Positions 1-7,622 of a stretch of 9,121 nucleotides of DNA are shown here, one piece after another. How positions within the stretch are numbered: position 1 is the stretch's first letter; every line of letters begins with the position of its first letter. The notes below the pieces were generated by a model. That model did no database searches. It saw only the letters and a list, made by a program, of their open reading frames with translations, and was not told the DNA's origin. The position numbers and the translations under genes are program-made. Source of the stretch: an uncultured Campylobacter sp. (lineage in GTDB: Bacteria; Campylobacterota; Campylobacteria; Campylobacterales; Campylobacteraceae); assembly GCF_938031315.1 (NCBI RefSeq), contig NZ_CALHHT010000187.1, positions 1-9,121 on the forward strand. The letters run 5' to 3'.

Positions 1-2509
1 CCTCGGCATCGTGTGTACGCCTTCTGCTTTGCAAGATAGCGCGTAGCTCGTCTGCCGACGAAGTAGTAGCATGTCGTAATTCATCGAGCTTGTTGATGAT
101 AGGCCTTTCTTTTACTACCGGCTCTTCCATAATCATTTCATCAGCGACGATAGGCTTTTCTACCTCGGCATCCAGCTTAATCTCATGCGTCTGTGGAGCA
201 AAATCCGATCTACTTAGAGCAATTCCGGATTTTGAAATTTTATCTAGCGTCTTAACGAATTTAGTTAAATTAAAAGGCTCTGTGAGGGTAAAAATTTTAG
301 AATTTGAAATACTAATACTTTGAAGCTCTTTTGGCTTAAGAGTCAAGATCGTAGGCATACTCAATATATCGCTAACCTCGCCGTAATTCTTAAATCTAGT
401 GATAAGAGCATCATATTTGTTATTATTTTGCGCTGAGCGGAACTGCGCGTTCGTATTAAATATCGAAATTTTACCGCCTAGCTTGCTGATATAATTTTTA
501 ACGATATCATTATACATCGTATCGGCGCTATCAGCTAAAAGCGCAAAATTTAGCCCTTTGATACTTTCAAATACTGCGTCTGCATCAGTTTTTTGTGTCT
601 CTTTAAAAGCAAGGGTGAAATAAAATCTAGTACCCTTTCCTACGGTAGATTTGACCTGAAGCTTGCCGCCCATCATCGCTACGTATTTAGACGAAATCGT
701 AAGTCCAAGACCTGTTCCGCCGTATTTGCGTGTGATCGTAGAGTCGGCCTGAGAGAAGGCGTTGAATACATTTGCAAGTTTATCTTCAGAAATTCCAATG
801 CCGGTATCTTCTACGCTAAACGTTACGATCGCCTCTCCTGGAGCTTTGCTAGGCTCTCTTAAAATTTCAACCACGATAGTGCCGTGCTCAGGCGTAAATT
901 TGACAGCATTTGACATGAGGTTGATAAGAACCTCTTTGATCTTCGTGATGTCTCCGTATAGGTGGTGCACGAGTGTAGGATCGATGTAAAGCAAGATGTC
1001 GATATTCTTTTCGGCAGCCTTGGCGACGTAAATTTCAACCGCGCTTTCGAAATCTTGGATAGGATTAAATAAGATATCCTCAAGCTCGACCTTATTGCTC
1101 TCGATCTTAGAGACATCCAAAATGTTATTAATGATCGTTAGAAGGTTTTCGGACGATTTTTCGATGGTATCAACGTAATCGCGCTTCTCTTCATCCAGAT
1201 CGGTATTTTTAAGAAGCTCCGTAAAGCCGATGATGCCGTTAAGCGGCGTTCTGATCTCGTGCGACATATTGGCCAAAAAGATCGATTTTGCCTTGTTGGC
1301 ATCCTCCGCAGCGCCCTTTTGATATGCAATCAGATCGAGCGCGTCCTCAATAAGCGAATACGCTTTGTTAACACCCTCACTAGTCCTAACGTCGATATGC
1401 TCGTGCTGATTCGTCAAATCGCCGATTCGGCTAAGCACGTTGCCGAGGTCGGTAACGTTCTGTCTTAAACGTCTTGTAATACCCAAGGCAAAAACGACCA
1501 AAATAGCCGCTAAAACCCATATACCAAGAGCGATAAATAGGTTTCTTAGCCTTTGCGCTAGGTAGGTGTCGGCATGCGCCGCAAGCTCAGCATTGATCTT
1601 TTCAGAAATTTCGCTTAGCTTTTTATATTTAAGTGTAGTAGAGGCAAACCACTCTTGAAAAGGTACGCTATAGTGTCCCTCATCCGCTTCTTGCTGCAAT
1701 GTGGCTGAAATTTTAGCAGTCTCTCTTAATGCGTTTTGAAATTCCTCTCCGTCTAGAATTTTTAAAATCGCGGCTCTAGCATCAGATTCCGGCAAGAAGT
1801 AATAATTAGGAAGCGAACTAGATAGGTTGAAGCTAGCCCAAGTCCTTAGCTGCGCCTGATTCATCGCCTTGCTGCCGATAATGTATTCGATAATATAGTC
1901 GCGCTCTGATGCAGTGGCATCCATCGCCTCATAAGTATTAAGCAACGAAACCGTCCAAACGGTGATATTTGAGCTTACAAGACCCTCTCTTAGCACTCGT
2001 TGGATTGTTTTTACATCATCGTCGAATTTTTGAAAATATGAACTGAAAAGCTCACCGAAGCTTTTGCTTTGAGCATCGACATCCCTTCTTACCTGCGGAA
2101 GTTTGTCTAATAAACCGTCTATATCGGTCTCGGCAGCCAAAAGCTCGTCATTACCGGTGCCGTAAGCGAAAATATCAAAAATAGTCTTTTTTACGACGTT
2201 TTCACTGATATTTTTGCTTTCTTTATACTTTGCAAGCGCATCGTCGGTTTTTTTGCGTTGACCCGATAGAAGGGTTCCCATACCGGGGTTTCCCTCGCTA
2301 CCCAAAAACGCCGAAGTGATACCGCGCTCTTTATCTACCTGCTCTACTAACGCCGCGAGATTACTATTTTTAGCAATTTGCTGCTGCAAAATTCCCACTC
2401 TGGCGTAATCCTGCAAAGAGATAAACAAGAAATATGATGCAAACGCGAAAATCAAAAGTAACGGGATACCGCTAACAAGTCTCAAAGCACTTGTAGTATT
2501 TAAATTCAT
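1..2509 (-). CDS. NIT-domain membrane sensor histidine kinase with degenerate receiver, 3' end outside window
   Basis: Inner-membrane sensor kinase, predicted to autophosphorylate on histidine and pass the phosphate to a response regulator. 836 codons are visible; the reading frame is still open at the left edge. The ATG at 2509 is preceded by a good AAGGA site. Order of parts: TM helix ~10-31; a periplasmic region ~45-300 with the ERG (61-63) and ER (202-203) signatures of nitrate/nitrite-sensing (NIT) domains; TM helix ~320-343; HisKA with MSHEIRTP (phospho-His417); HATPase with N-box NLMSNAVKF (530-538), DTGIG (568-572) and GGTGLGL (~596-602). From ~651 a receiver-like domain follows (LLADSAD, then YDALITRF), but the phosphoacceptor position holds Arg705 or Thr704 and the usual KP near its end is EP, so it is probably a pseudo-receiver. 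Hybrid kinases of this build often continue with a true receiver and an Hpt domain, which would lie beyond the edge. It reads in the same direction as uvrC upstream. The ligand is unknown; NIT domains are not always nitrate sensors. Confidence 0.88.
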   Translation of the reverse strand, partial: MNLNTTSALRLVSGIPLLLIFAFASYFLFISLQDYARVGILQQQIAKNSNLAALVEQVDKERGITSAFLGSEGNPGMGTLLSGQRKKTDDALAKYKESKNISENVVKKTIFDIFAYGTGNDELLAAETDIDGLLDKLPQVRRDVDAQSKSFGELFSSYFQKFDDDVKTIQRVLREGLVSSNITVWTVSLLNTYEAMDATASERDYIIEYIIGSKAMNQAQLRTWASFNLSSSLPNYYFLPESDARAAILKILDGEEFQNALRETAKISATLQQEADEGHYSVPFQEWFASTTLKYKKLSEISEKINAELAAHADTYLAQRLRNLFIALGIWVLAAILVVFALGITRRLRQNVTDLGNVLSRIGDLTNQHEHIDVRTSEGVNKAYSLIEDALDLIAYQKGAAEDANKAKSIFLANMSHEIRTPLNGIIGFTELLKNTDLDEEKRDYVDTIEKSSENLLTIINNILDVSKIESNKVELEDILFNPIQDFESAVEIYVAKAAEKNIDILLYIDPTLVHHLYGDITKIKEVLINLMSNAVKFTPEHGTIVVEILREPSKAPGEAIVTFSVEDTGIGISEDKLANVFNAFSQADSTITRKYGGTGLGLTISSKYVAMMGGKLQVKSTVGKGTRFYFTLAFKETQKTDADAVFESIKGLNFALLADSADTMYNDIVKNYISKLGGKISIFNTNAQFRSAQNNNKYDALITRFKNYGEVSDILSMPTILTLKPKELQSISISNSKIFTLTEPFNLTKFVKTLDKISKSGIALSRSDFAPQTHEIKLDAEVEKPIVADEMIMEEPVVKERPIINKLDELRHATTSSADELRAILQSRRRTHDAE

Positions 2510-2674
2510 ACAAAATCCTTCAAAGCGCAGCTTACGCGACGTTAAATTTTATTCAACCGGAGAAACGAAGTCGCTTCCGTCACGCTAGGCGGAGACGATT
2601 TAGCCGTCCTGCAAAGTTAATGGGTGATTTTACTAAACAAATCTTTAAATATAGCTTTTTGCGTTAGGTTTTTG
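2510..2674 (-). promoter_or_regulatory. uvrC-kinase intergenic leader, candidate kinase promoter
   Basis: 165 bases separate the uvrC stop from the kinase start, both on the minus strand, so this is the only intergenic place for a separate kinase promoter. On the minus strand a TATATT hexamer (2653-2648) in a T/A-rich stretch is the best -10 candidate, and TAAAAT nearby is an alternative. The downstream half is G/C-richer and contains weak inverted repeats, for example a four-pair GAAG/CTTC hairpin near 2568-2578. None has the long stem plus T-run of a terminator, so read-through from uvrC is also possible. The AAGGA ribosome site of the kinase lies at the start-proximal end of the region. 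Confidence 0.3.
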
Positions 2675-4477
2675 TTAATGATTGTTTAAAATTTTTTCGG
2701 CGGTTTGGATATTCGTAAGCGATCTGATCTCATCGAAGCTCGCCGCATAAATGCTCTCAAAATCGCCGTAAAAGTCCAAAAGCTTCTTCAGGCTTCCCTT
2801 GCTAACGCCCAAGCTTAGCAGTTTTGAGCTTTGCAGATCGAGTTTGCGTTTGCTCTTTTGGTGAAACGAGATCGCAAAGCGGTGCGCCTCATCGCGCAGG
2901 CGCTGAAAAAACTGCAACTTTTTATCGTCCGTAGGCAGCGAAAAAATCCCGCCTTTCGTGCAAATTTTATCTTTCGCAGCTCCCTTTGCGCGGTGGGCTT
3001 TAGCGTCGATCTTTTCTTTAGAGATAGCGATTATATCGACGTTTGCTCCGACGCTGCAGATTATTTCCTCCGCCAAGTTTAGCAGAGCCGTTCCGCCGTC
3101 GATGAGCCACAGATCGGGCGCTGCAAGCTCGTCAAATTTAAGCGCGCGGCTAGTTAGATACTCGCGCATCTGATCGTAGTCGTTATTTGAGCTAAGGTGC
3201 TTGTGGCGGTAGTTTTGCTTGTTAAACTCGCCGTCTTGAAAGCTTATCATAGCCCCCACGGCCGCGGCGCCGAACATATGCGAATTGTCGAAAACTTCGA
3301 TATTTACGGGCAAATTCGTAAGATCAAAATAATCCTTCAGCTCCTGCAAAAACGCGTAATCGTGCGTTTTTAGATGTTTTTTGATATTGATCTCGCAGTT
3401 TTGGTATGCGATCTCGCAAATTTTACGCTTCTCGCCGATTTTCGGCGCATAAATTTTAAACGCTCTTTCGTGCCGCTTGGATAAAATTTCGCACACCAGA
3501 TCCGCATCGTCAAACTCGTCGCAGACGTAAATTTTAGCGCACGCCACGGGAGCTGCGGCAGGAAAGGCGCTTAAGATCATCTGCTTGTAGGCGTTTGCGA
3601 TATCATCGGCGCTTGGGGCTTTGCAGTTGATTATATGCGAGCTTGAGGCTGAAATTTTACCCTCGCGTATGCTAAAATGCACGGCGCAGACGAGCCCGTC
3701 GCGTGCGGCAATCGCAAAGACCTCGAAATCATCGAGCTTTGCCAGATCGACCTCGACCTTTACGTTCATCTGCTTTAAAATTTCGATCTTATCGCGGATC
3801 TGCGCGGCTTCCTCGAAATTTTCGCTCTGTGCAAGCCGCGCCATCCGATCCTGAAGCTGCGGCACCATCTTTTGCGGATTTTTCAAAGCCGCAAGCGCGC
3901 TCTGCACGATACGGGCGTAATCTTGCTTTGAAATTTTATCCTCGCACGGAGCGGCGCAGCGCCCGATCTGATGGAACAAACAGGCCTTTTTACCCTTGAC
4001 GCAATTTTTCTTCTGCACGAGCGGAAACTGCATGTAAAGCGTCTGTAAAATTTCCTTCGCGCCGTGAAAATAGGGGCCGAAGTATCTGATGTTTCTGCCC
4101 TTTACGATCTTTCGCGTGATCTCAAAGCGCGGGAAATCGTCGTCTAAATTTACGTAGATATATGGATAGGTCTTATCGTCGCGAAGCAGGATGTTGTATT
4201 TGGGCTTAAGCTGCTTGATGAAGGAATTTTCTAGTATCAGCGCGTCGCTCTCGCTGGGCGTTACGATGTATTCTAAATGCGCCGCCTCGCTTATCATCTT
4301 GGCGATGCGCGCGCTTAGGCGAGGGCTCGGCGCGAGAGCGGGCGTGAAAGAAAAGTAGCTTTTGACGCGATTTTTTAAAATTTTTGCCTTGCCGACGTAT
4401 AGCAGCTTGCCCGCGGCGTCGAAGTATTGATACACGCCCGGTGCGGCAGGCAGGCTCTTAATCTCCTCTATTAGCAA
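2675..4477 (-). CDS. uvrC: UvrC, excinuclease ABC subunit C
   Basis: Cytoplasmic dual-incision nuclease of nucleotide excision repair. UvrB recruits it to damaged DNA, and it cuts 3' and then 5' of the lesion. The 600-residue length is normal. In order: GIY-YIG domain ~12-90 (GVYQYF, LLYVGKAK) for the 3' cut; a four-cysteine cluster Cys159, 166, 174 and 178 that matches the iron-sulfur ligands known in UvrC; UVR/UvrB-binding motif ~203-238 (NFEEAAQIRDKI); RNase H-like endonuclease domain for the 5' cut with acidic residues Asp397 (IEVFDNSH) and Asp460 (LIDGG) and His532 (DEAHRF); C-terminal helix-hairpin-helix ~551-598. The start is TTG, supported by a GAGGG site seven bases upstream and by the position of the GIY-YIG domain. 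It overlaps the end of the upstream DUF721-like gene by 20 bases, which suggests translational coupling in one operon. Confidence 0.97.
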   Translation of the reverse strand: MLIEEIKSLPAAPGVYQYFDAAGKLLYVGKAKILKNRVKSYFSFTPALAPSPRLSARIAKMISEAAHLEYIVTPSESDALILENSFIKQLKPKYNILLRDDKTYPYIYVNLDDDFPRFEITRKIVKGRNIRYFGPYFHGAKEILQTLYMQFPLVQKKNCVKGKKACLFHQIGRCAAPCEDKISKQDYARIVQSALAALKNPQKMVPQLQDRMARLAQSENFEEAAQIRDKIEILKQMNVKVEVDLAKLDDFEVFAIAARDGLVCAVHFSIREGKISASSSHIINCKAPSADDIANAYKQMILSAFPAAAPVACAKIYVCDEFDDADLVCEILSKRHERAFKIYAPKIGEKRKICEIAYQNCEINIKKHLKTHDYAFLQELKDYFDLTNLPVNIEVFDNSHMFGAAAVGAMISFQDGEFNKQNYRHKHLSSNNDYDQMREYLTSRALKFDELAAPDLWLIDGGTALLNLAEEIICSVGANVDIIAISKEKIDAKAHRAKGAAKDKICTKGGIFSLPTDDKKLQFFQRLRDEAHRFAISFHQKSKRKLDLQSSKLLSLGVSKGSLKKLLDFYGDFESIYAASFDEIRSLTNIQTAEKILNNH

Positions 4478-4925
4478 GGATCAGCCCTCTTATCTCTTCA
4501 AAAATTTTATAAATTTGCGGATCTTGGATTTTGTTTTCAAACTCCCCTTTTGCGCGCTCTGAAGATAAAATTTTACTGCTTCGGCGTAAATGAACTTTAT
4601 AAATTTGCGCCCTTCTTCTACTCATCACTCTATCTGCTACGAAAAATTTTATCTCTCGCACGCCGCAAAGCTCCGCCGTCTCTCTAGCGGCTACGAAGCG
4701 CTTTAATACGTCTTTTATTAAATTTATATTACTATCGCGTTTTAGTTCGCAAAGCCCAGCCGGGTGTTTCGCGGCTATCATCAAAATGCCATCTTTGACG
4801 TAGATGAAAGCGATCAGCCTTTGCCAACTAAGCGGCAAAATCGCCAGAAACTCGCCTCTTTCTCGCATCTTGGCATATAAAGGATCTTTTCTGATATGAG
4901 CTATTATTTCTCTTGCATTTTCCAT
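4458..4925 (-). CDS. DUF721/DciA-like small protein
   Basis: 155 residues, probably cytoplasmic: no signal peptide or membrane helix is seen. Residues ~32-97 follow the DUF721/DciA pattern of a tryptophan-containing helix (LSWQRL), a strand giving a hydrophobic LMIAA-type segment, a helix (CELKRDSNINLIKDVL) and a final strand (VREIKFFVAD). DciA proteins load or assist the replicative helicase DnaB in bacteria lacking DnaC, but a function for this divergent homologue is inference. The C-terminal third is charged and unassigned. It is the first gene of the minus-strand run and overlaps the TTG start of uvrC by 20 bases. The ATG at 4925 has no convincing ribosome site (TCCGCTT precedes it), and its promoter must lie within the oppositely oriented lipoprotein gene. 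As I recall, the C. jejuni gene between uvrC and guaA is a hypothetical in the same orientation. Confidence 0.75.
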   Translation of the reverse strand: MENAREIIAHIRKDPLYAKMRERGEFLAILPLSWQRLIAFIYVKDGILMIAAKHPAGLCELKRDSNINLIKDVLKRFVAARETAELCGVREIKFFVADRVMSRRRAQIYKVHLRRSSKILSSERAKGEFENKIQDPQIYKIFEEIRGLILANRGD

Positions 4926-5093
4926 AAGCGGATTTTAGCATTTTTTATCTTAGTTTTGCTTAGCGGCTGCGGATACAAAGCGCCGCCGTTTTATTCGGAA
5001 GGCGAGCAGAGCCCTAGCGCTACCGCCCAAAACAGGGACGCTAATAGCACGAGCGGCGATAAAGGAAGCGTTAGAATTTTACGCGATAAATAG
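4896..5093 (+). CDS. small LptM-like lipoprotein
   Basis: 65-residue predicted lipoprotein. A short basic start (HKR at 10-12) is followed by a hydrophobic helix and the lipobox LSGC, placing lipidation at Cys25 and leaving a mature peptide of 41 residues. The sequence just after the cysteine (CGYKAPPFY) resembles the CGxKGPLY signature of the LptM/YifL family of tiny lipoproteins, which assist the LPS-transport protein LptD. The rest is low-complexity and polar (Ser, Asn, Asp). Family assignment rests on about nine residues and is tentative. ATG 4896 is the only in-frame ATG, GTG or TTG that leaves a full signal peptide; an AAAGGA site lies 11 bases upstream. The first 30 bases overlap the DUF721-like gene head to head. 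guaA starts 54 bases after the stop. Confidence 0.7.
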   Translation: MSYYFSCIFHKRILAFFILVLLSGCGYKAPPFYSEGEQSPSATAQNRDANSTSGDKGSVRILRDK

Positions 5094-5097
5094 CCTA

Positions 5098-5121
5098 CTT
5101 TTAGCTTTGCTTTGTTATACT
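5098..5121 (+). promoter_or_regulatory. guaA sigma-70-type promoter
   Basis: A TATACT -10 hexamer (5116-5121) sits behind a T-rich stretch (TTTTAGCTTTGCTTTGT) of the kind that replaces a clear -35 box in Campylobacter housekeeping promoters. Transcription would begin near 5128, giving a leader of about 20 bases before the AAAGGA ribosome site and the guaA ATG. No riboswitch-sized leader is possible from this promoter. The call is by pattern only. Confidence 0.55.
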
Positions 5122-5147
5122 TTTAAAAATTTTTACAAAGGAATTTC

Positions 5148-6683
5148 ATGCAAACGGCAGATATTTTAGTGCTGGACTTCGGCTCCCAATACACCCAGCT
5201 GATCGCTAGGCGCTTGCGCGAACAAGGCGTTTACACCGAGCTGATCGCATACGACGCACCGATCGATAAGATAAAAGCAAAAAATCCTAAAGGCCTTATT
5301 TTAAGCGGCGGACCCGCTAGCGTTTACGCCAAAGATGCGTATTTTTGCGACGATAAAATTTTTGAGCTTGGAATTCCAATTTTAGGTATCTGCTACGGTA
5401 TGCAGCTCATCGCGCATAAATTTGGCGCTAGCGTCGTGCCTGCGGGTAAAAAAGAGTATGGCAAAGCTTCTTTAAAGCTGCTTCGCGCAACCAGGCTTTT
5501 TGACGGCGTTAAGGACAACTCTATCGTCTGGATGAGCCATTCGGACAAGGTCGAGAGCCTGCCGGAGGGCTTTGAGGTGATGGCAAGCTCGGATGAGAGT
5601 GAGTGGTGCGTATTTGGCGACGAGATCCGTAAAATTTACGCGCTGCAGTTTCACCCGGAGGTTTGCCACAGCGAGTTCGGCGATAGAATTTTAAAAAATT
5701 TCGCCAAAGAGATCTGCGGGCTAACCAGCACCTGGAATATGGGTAGCTTTGCCAAAGAGCAGATGATCAAAATAAAAGAGCGTGTAGGTAGCGCCAAGGT
5801 GCTTTGCGCGGTAAGCGGCGGCGTGGATAGCTCGGTCGTAGCGGCGCTTTTGGCGCATGCGGTGCCGCAGAGCCTGATAGCGGTTTTCGTCGATAACGGC
5901 CTGCTCCGCACGGGCGAGCGCAAGGCGGTAGAGGAGATGTTTAGACTCAAACTGGGCGTGAGCCTAGACGTAGTAGATGCTAGCGAGCTGTTTTTGAGCA
6001 GGCTGAAAGGGGTAATCGATCCCGAGCAAAAACGCAAAATCATCGGCGCGACCTTCATCGAGGTTTTCAGCAAAGAGGCGGCAAAATACAAAAACGTAAA
6101 ATTTCTAGCTCAAGGTACGCTCTACACCGACATCATCGAAAGCTCCGTCGCAGGCTCAAGCAAAACGATCAAAAGCCATCACAACGTAGGCGGTCTGCCA
6201 AAAGATATGAAATTTGAACTGATCGAGCCTCTGCGCGAAATTTTTAAAGACGAGGTGCGCCAGCTGGGGCTTGAGCTCGGTCTTTCGCGCGAAGTCGTTT
6301 TCCGCCATCCATTCCCTGGCCCGGGTCTTGCGATCCGCATAATGGGCGAGGTAAATACGCCGAGCCTCGAGCTGCTGCGCAAAGCCGACGTGATCCTACG
6401 CGACGAGCTAAAATCAAGCGGCTGGTATAACAAAACGTGGCAAGCCTTTTGCGTACTGCTAAACGTGCACTCCGTCGGCGTCATGGGCGATAACCGCACC
6501 TACGAAAACGCCGTGTGCATACGCGTAGTGGACGCTAGCGACGGTATGACGGCTAGCTTCTCGCGCCTGCCGTACGATCTGCTAGAAAACGTCTCTCGTC
6601 GTATCATAAACGAAGTGGACGGCATCAACCGCGTAGTTTACGACATCTCTAGCAAACCGCCCGCAACGATAGAGTGGGAGTAA
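5148..6683 (+). CDS. guaA: GMP synthase (glutamine-hydrolysing)
   Basis: Cytoplasmic enzyme converting XMP to GMP with ATP and glutamine, the last step of GMP synthesis. Its 511 residues match the normal length. The N-terminal class I glutamine amidotransferase carries the catalytic triad Cys82 (GICYGM), His169 and Glu171 (FHPEV), plus the early SGGP loop at 53-56. The ATP pyrophosphatase domain begins with the P-loop SGGVDS (223-228). The C-terminal dimerisation domain ends in the conserved family tail PPATIEWE. The ATG at 5148 has an AAAGGA site directly upstream and its own promoter. G/C content is like that of uvrC, and the gene looks intact. The AT-rich methyltransferase gene begins only 21 bases after the stop, so guaA transcripts may run into it. 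Confidence 0.98.
   Translation: MQTADILVLDFGSQYTQLIARRLREQGVYTELIAYDAPIDKIKAKNPKGLILSGGPASVYAKDAYFCDDKIFELGIPILGICYGMQLIAHKFGASVVPAGKKEYGKASLKLLRATRLFDGVKDNSIVWMSHSDKVESLPEGFEVMASSDESEWCVFGDEIRKIYALQFHPEVCHSEFGDRILKNFAKEICGLTSTWNMGSFAKEQMIKIKERVGSAKVLCAVSGGVDSSVVAALLAHAVPQSLIAVFVDNGLLRTGERKAVEEMFRLKLGVSLDVVDASELFLSRLKGVIDPEQKRKIIGATFIEVFSKEAAKYKNVKFLAQGTLYTDIIESSVAGSSKTIKSHHNVGGLPKDMKFELIEPLREIFKDEVRQLGLELGLSREVVFRHPFPGPGLAIRIMGEVNTPSLELLRKADVILRDELKSSGWYNKTWQAFCVLLNVHSVGVMGDNRTYENAVCIRVVDASDGMTASFSRLPYDLLENVSRRIINEVDGINRVVYDISSKPPATIEWE
6672..6683 (+). other. candidate island attachment core at guaA 3' end
   Basis: The last 12 bases of guaA, GAGTGGGAGTAA, encode the conserved EWE-stop end. 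The 3' end of guaA is a documented integration target for genomic islands, with this terminal segment as the duplicated core. In this window the composition changes from about half G/C to strongly AT-rich immediately after it. I see no second copy before the right edge and no integrase in the window, so this would be the left junction at most. The call rests on position and composition. Confidence 0.4.
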
Positions 6684-6704
6684 GAATTTATATAGGTGTA
6701 CAAA

Positions 6705-7622
6705 ATGGAAATAAACGAAAAATTTGCAATAGACAATAAAGTAACTGTTTTTAATGGAGATTGTCTGGAATTGTTAAAGACAATTCCAGACAATTTTTGC
6801 GATTTAATTGTTACATCACCACCATATTGTATGGGTAAAGAGTATGAAAATATTCATGATGATATTATGAGTTTCAAAGAACAACAATCAAAAATATTCA
6901 ATGATATTTATAGGATTTTAAAAGTTGGTGGCAGTTTATGCTGGCAGGTAGGATATCATGTTAATAAGGCAGAGATATTTCCTTTAGACTACTATGTGTA
7001 TCAGGTCTTTTATGAAAATAGTTTAGAATATAAATACCCGCTTGTTTTAAGAAATAGAATTATTTGGACTTTTGGACATGGATTGAATAGCTCTAAACGT
7101 TTTAGTGGAAGACATGAAACAATACTATGGTTTACAAAAGGCAAAGAATATAATTTTAATTTAGACAATATACGTATACCACAAAAATACCCAGGCAAAC
7201 GTTCATATAAAGGAGAGAATAAAGGGGAATTTAGCGGTAACCCTTTGGGTAAGAACCCATCGGATGTGTGGGATATACCAAATGTTAAGGCCAACCATAT
7301 AGAAAAAACAAAGCATCCATGCCAATTCCCAATTGCTATTCCACAAAGGTTAATTAAAGCATTGACACCCATCAATGGAATAGTTTTGGATCCGTTTATG
7401 GGTTCTGGAACATCAGGTGTAGCATCCATACTAGAGCAGAGGTGCTTTGTGGGGGCAGAGATACAAAAAGAATACTTTAATATTGCCAAAACGCGTATTC
7501 AGGAAGCTATTGATGGGGTTATAAAAGTCAGAAAGGATGTACCGGTTATGGAGCCTGACTTAAATAGTTCGGTTGCGATGTTGCCAGAAGAATTCCGTAA
7601 AATTAGAGAAGGACAAGCATAA
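6705..7622 (+). CDS. beta-class site-specific DNA methyltransferase (N4-cytosine or N6-adenine)
   Basis: Transfers a methyl group from S-adenosylmethionine to an exocyclic amino group in DNA. 305 residues from ATG 6705. Motif order is the beta class: catalytic motif IV TSPPY (37-41) first, a long middle region ~100-200 that should hold the target-recognition domain, then the SAM-binding motif I LDPFMGSGT (228-236) with the following acidic residue in VGAEI (249-253). SPPY is frequent in N4-cytosine enzymes but also occurs in adenine enzymes, so the modified base is uncertain. The in-frame GTG at 6696 would add three residues; I prefer ATG because AGG lies eight bases before it. There is no room for a promoter outside guaA. 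The gene is AT-rich, unlike its left neighbours, and uses many ATA and AGA codons, consistent with transfer. The stop abuts the start of the DGQHR gene. Its 5' part carries a strong inverted repeat (6760-6794). Confidence 0.93.
   Translation: MEINEKFAIDNKVTVFNGDCLELLKTIPDNFCDLIVTSPPYCMGKEYENIHDDIMSFKEQQSKIFNDIYRILKVGGSLCWQVGYHVNKAEIFPLDYYVYQVFYENSLEYKYPLVLRNRIIWTFGHGLNSSKRFSGRHETILWFTKGKEYNFNLDNIRIPQKYPGKRSYKGENKGEFSGNPLGKNPSDVWDIPNVKANHIEKTKHPCQFPIAIPQRLIKALTPINGIVLDPFMGSGTSGVASILEQRCFVGAEIQKEYFNIAKTRIQEAIDGVIKVRKDVPVMEPDLNSSVAMLPEEFRKIREGQA
6760..6798 (+). repeat. perfect 14-base inverted repeat plus T-run inside methyltransferase gene
   Basis: Left arm ATTGTCTGGAATTG (6760-6773) and right arm CAATTCCAGACAAT (6781-6794) are exact reverse complements with a 7-base loop TTAAAGA. 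The outer stem can extend by G-U and A-U pairs, and the right arm runs into TTTTT (6794-6798). The layout resembles an intrinsic terminator, but it lies 56-90 bases into the coding sequence and encodes the conserved stretch before motif IV (LLKTIPDNF). It could be an attenuator limiting transcription, an operator, or a consequence of codon constraint. Confidence 0.75.

Noticed and set aside
859..1329. Two minus-strand frames inside the kinase gene
   Set aside because: They are out of frame with the kinase, whose H-, N- and G-box motifs are all in one other frame.
3703..3999. Plus-strand frame of 98 codons inside uvrC
   Set aside because: Arg/Ser/Pro-rich composition typical of an antisense shadow; uvrC is intact across it.
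5651..6091. Open frame on the minus strand, 146 codons, within guaA
   Set aside because: Antisense shadow of guaA, rich in Ser, Leu and Thr with no family signature.
7240..7259. Two competing small hairpins sharing GGGT in the methyltransferase gene
   Set aside because: Stems of four and five pairs only, in coding sequence, with no T-run.
7010..7489. Open frame on the minus strand, 159 codons
   Set aside because: It lies antisense to the methyltransferase over its recognition and SAM-binding regions and shows no recognisable domain; the plus-strand frame has clear motifs.
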